DNA of 9,055 nucleotides, taken from the NCBI GenBank assembly GCA_011375245.1, contig DRMA01000147.1, positions 1 to 9,055 of the forward strand, given 5' to 3'. The translations under genes were made by a program, and so were the position numbers. Positions 7,101-9,055 of this stretch are shown here, one piece after another; positions within the stretch are counted from its first letter, which is position 1; every line of letters starts with the position of its first letter. Source of the stretch: Thiothrix sp. GTDB taxonomy: Bacteria; Pseudomonadota; Gammaproteobacteria; Thiotrichales; Thiotrichaceae. Below the pieces are notes generated by a model. That model was given only the letters and a program-made list of their open reading frames with translations, ran no database searches and was not told the DNA's origin.

Positions 7101-7122
7101 AAATATTTATAATATCCATAAT
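7095..7122 (+). promoter_or_regulatory. Probable promoter of the regulator-sigma-kinase operon
   Basis: TTTACA (7095-7100) and CATAAT (7117-7122) each match the sigma-70 hexamers at 5 of 6 positions, with a 16-base spacer. Transcription would start near 7129, leaving about 70 nt before the ATG at 7201. A second TATAAT (7108-7113) sits within the spacer but has no -35 at the right distance. The -35 overlaps the palindrome, which suggests regulation. Confidence 0.5.
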
Positions 7123-7200
7123 CTTTATTAATAATCTATCAGTACACTGCGATCTTAACGACCAAACTAACACAGGATATTGCAGACTTAGGGAGTAGAC

Positions 7201-7932
7201 ATGACACATATAGTAATCGTAGAGGATAACCCTGCCATCGCCGAGATGCTGCTTTTTCACATGAAAGAACAACATTACCAAACGAGCCATTTTGCTGATG
7301 GCGAACTAGCACGGCAATTTTTATTAACTCAAGATTATAATCTAGTTGTACTCGACATTATGCTTCCTAGTTGCAATGGTCTTGATATTTGCAAAGAATT
7401 ACGGCAAAAAAATCCAGCCATTCCTGTCTTATTACTCACTGCTTTAGATAGTGAAATTGATCGTGTCATTGGTTTAGAACTGGGAGCTGATGATTATCTG
7501 ACAAAGCCTTTTAGTATGCGTGAGTGCTTAGCACGCATTAAAGCCTTATTACGTCGCTCACAACTCTCCTTAGCTAACACAGGAAGACCCTCTCCAGAAG
7601 AACATAAAACCCTACTCATTGATGAGCTGAGTATCAATGCCTCTAGCCGTGTTGTATCATTAGATAACAAACGTATCGAACTCACCGCACGCGAATTTGA
7701 CCTTTTGCTCCATTTAGCACAACATCGTGGACGTGTTTATTCACGCTCGCAGTTACTTGATTCAATCTGGGGTTACAGCCACGATGGCTACGAACACACT
7801 ATTAACACCCATATAAATCGCTTAAGGAACAAGCTAAAAAGGACAAAAAACCAAACTGACTTTATCGAAACAGTATGGGGGATTGGCTATAAATTTAGTG
7901 ATATTGATAAAAATAGGGAAGGCGAAAAATAA
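7201..7932 (+). CDS. OmpR/PhoB-family response regulator
   Basis: This 243-residue two-domain transcription factor should be phosphorylated by a partner histidine kinase and bind DNA. The receiver domain (1-120) has all the key residues: acidic pair Glu8-Asp9, phospho-acceptor Asp52 in VVLDIMLP, Thr80 in LLLTA and Lys102 in TKPF. The C-terminal winged helix (about 137-235) has LTAREFDLLLHLAQHRGRVYSRSQLLDSIWGY, NTHINRLRNKL and the terminal hairpin TVWGIGYKF typical of the family. The ATG follows GGGAG with a 6-nt gap. Its stop overlaps the start of the sigma factor gene (TAATG), so the two are translationally coupled. Its target may include the divergent promoter region, which is inference. 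Confidence 0.95.
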   Translation: MTHIVIVEDNPAIAEMLLFHMKEQHYQTSHFADGELARQFLLTQDYNLVVLDIMLPSCNGLDICKELRQKNPAIPVLLLTALDSEIDRVIGLELGADDYLTKPFSMRECLARIKALLRRSQLSLANTGRPSPEEHKTLLIDELSINASSRVVSLDNKRIELTAREFDLLLHLAQHRGRVYSRSQLLDSIWGYSHDGYEHTINTHINRLRNKLKRTKNQTDFIETVWGIGYKFSDIDKNREGEK

Positions 7933-8486
7933 TGCGAATATACCATGAACTCTACCAAGATTTGTTCGTGCGCTGCGCAAAAAGAGACAAACACGCTTTC
8001 CAGCAACTCTATCATCATTGCTCACCAATGCTTTATAGTATCGTATTACATATTGTTAAACAAAAAGAACTCGCTGAAGACATTCTACAAGAAGCCTTTC
8101 TTAAAATATGGCACAGTGCAAAGCTCTTCAGACCAGAAAAAGATAAAGCAATAACATGGATAATTACGCTGACACGCAATAAAACCTTAGATAAATTACG
8201 CTCGCTAAAAAGCCAACCACAGGAGATAGAAACAGCGTATGAAGGCATTGATTTTTCCACATCTTCACTACAACCTTATGATAACACACAACTTAATGAA
8301 GAAATCAGCTCATTAATGCGTTGCTTAGGCAACCTGAAAACCAAACAGAGAGAATGTATTGTATTAGCTTACTATTATGGTTATACCCATACTGAGTTAG
8401 CGATAAAACTCGATCAACTGCTAAGAATGGTAAAAACATGGCTTAACCGTGGTCAAACAAAGATACAACAGGCTCTACAACAATGA
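7932..8486 (+). CDS. ECF-type RNA polymerase sigma factor (SigK-like)
   Basis: This 184-residue group 4 sigma factor should direct RNA polymerase to alternative promoters. Region 2 (about 20-92) is clear: AFQQLYHHCSPMLYSI, then LAEDILQEAFLKIW and ITWIITLTRNKTLDKLRS, close to the SigK-like ECF group. Region 4 (about 122-182) has LKTKQRECIVLAYYYGYTHTELA and the recognition helix VKTWLNRG. The turn before that helix, normally P-L-G-T-V-K in relatives, reads L-L-R-M-V-K (163-168), so DNA recognition or folding may be altered. Relatives are usually followed by an anti-sigma gene; here a probable histidine kinase follows with an ATGA overlap, and a response regulator precedes with TAATG. Control through phosphorelay rather than an anti-sigma is therefore likely but unproven. 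Confidence 0.93.
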   Translation: MRIYHELYQDLFVRCAKRDKHAFQQLYHHCSPMLYSIVLHIVKQKELAEDILQEAFLKIWHSAKLFRPEKDKAITWIITLTRNKTLDKLRSLKSQPQEIETAYEGIDFSTSSLQPYDNTQLNEEISSLMRCLGNLKTKQRECIVLAYYYGYTHTELAIKLDQLLRMVKTWLNRGQTKIQQALQQ

Positions 8487-9055
8487 GCAGCTTATACCAT
8501 CGCTTAGCATTTGTTTTACTTGGCGTTTTTTTACTACTTGCCTCATTGCTTTTTTTGCTTTACGAAAGCTCCACTAAGCATCTGCAATTAGAAACTTCCC
8601 AAAAACTCCATTTACATTTAGCTGAATATCTAGTACAAGAAATTAAACTTTTCAAAAAAAATCAACTAGATATCAAACGAGTTAAAGAAGCCTTTAGCAA
8701 AGTGATGCATATTGACCCTGCAACTGAGCTTTATATTATTGACCCAAAAGGCAAAGTATTAGCCTATGATGCTCCTGATGAAAAAATCAAACAATACTAT
8801 ATTGATCTTCACCCCATAAAACGATTTTTAAAACATCCTGATAAACTCCCTATTGTTGGTGATGATCCACGCTCAATACAACAAAAAGTATTTTCTGTTG
8901 CCCCTATCTATAAGAATATCCCTTATCATGGCACTCAATCATTAGTAGGTTACCTCTACATTATTATTGAGGGGGAGCTATACGACTCCATTGCAACAAC
9001 CATTAAAGAAAACAAAACATGGCGACATGGTCTGTTTTTGATAGATCGGAAGAGC
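8483..9055 (+). CDS. Probable sensor histidine kinase, N-terminal sensor part (partial at right edge)
   Basis: The 191 visible codons begin with ATG at 8483, overlapping the sigma factor stop (ATGA). Residues 8-27 form a membrane helix (LAFVLLGVFLLLASLLFLLY), followed by about 150 residues of likely periplasmic sensor domain. Stretches such as ELYIIDPKGKVLAYD, LPIVGDDPRS, KVFSVAPIY and GYLYIIIEGE look like a Cache-type fold, as found in sensor kinases and chemoreceptors. A second membrane segment seems to begin near residue 181 (RHGLFL). No HAMP or kinase core lies in the window, so the call rests on the architecture and on the response regulator in the same operon; a chemoreceptor or cyclase is possible. 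The last four codons (about IDRKS) come from adapter-like sequence and should not be trusted. Confidence 0.7.
   Translation, partial: MSSLYHRLAFVLLGVFLLLASLLFLLYESSTKHLQLETSQKLHLHLAEYLVQEIKLFKKNQLDIKRVKEAFSKVMHIDPATELYIIDPKGKVLAYDAPDEKIKQYYIDLHPIKRFLKHPDKLPIVGDDPRSIQQKVFSVAPIYKNIPYHGTQSLVGYLYIIIEGELYDSIATTIKENKTWRHGLFLIDRKS
9043..9055 (+). other. Sequencing adapter remnant at the contig end
   Basis: The final 13 bases, AGATCGGAAGAGC, are identical to the common start of Illumina TruSeq-type adapters and end exactly at the window boundary. This is read-through adapter left in an assembly, not genomic DNA. The true genomic sequence stops at about 9042 and the kinase gene is interrupted there. 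Confidence 0.93.

Noticed and set aside
7108..7113. A perfect TATAAT upstream of the response regulator
   Set aside because: No acceptable -35 lies 16-18 bases upstream; the TTTACA-16-CATAAT pair fits better.

Overview
The window looks like chromosomal DNA from an AT-rich gammaproteobacterium. The translation-gene run rpmI-rplT-pheS has the usual bacterial order. The PBP4-type carboxypeptidase, the DUF1287 lipoprotein and the SigK-like ECF sigma factor all fit that group. No genus can be named from the sequence alone. The last 13 bases are identical to the common Illumina adapter prefix, so the window probably ends at the ragged end of an assembled contig.

Layout. Everything left of about 6957 is transcribed leftward (minus strand); everything right of 7200 is rightward. 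Reading leftward from the central 244-bp divergent intergenic region, the order is: (1) a 679-residue unrecognised protein with three copies of a roughly 50-residue helical repeat and a probable beta-helical C-terminus; (2) an exported eight-cysteine protein 19 bp downstream; (3) dacB, a D-Ala-D-Ala carboxypeptidase/endopeptidase; (4) a DUF1287 lipoprotein whose frame overlaps the dacB stop and which may start at a non-standard codon; (5) rpmI and rplT (ribosomal proteins L35 and L20) behind their own probable leader; (6) a strong hairpin in the rplT-pheS gap; (7) pheS, cut by the left edge. The usual upstream neighbour infC is absent.

Rightward from 7201 is a tightly coupled trio: an OmpR-family response regulator, an ECF sigma factor, and a membrane protein that is probably the sensor histidine kinase, cut by the right edge. 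The stop/start junctions overlap (TAATG, then ATGA). An ECF sigma factor between a response regulator and its presumed kinase, with no anti-sigma gene between them, is an unusual arrangement.

Interpretation. The intergenic region carries a consensus sigma-70 promoter (TTGACA-16-TATAAT) for the leftward pair, and a weaker promoter overlapping a perfect 6-2-6 palindrome for the rightward trio. The most interesting proposal is that the trio is an envelope-sensing module and that the divergent pair of novel genes is a target. This is inferred from position only. No RNA genes, insertion sequences or CRISPR arrays were seen, and no gene-free stretch exceeds 300 bases.
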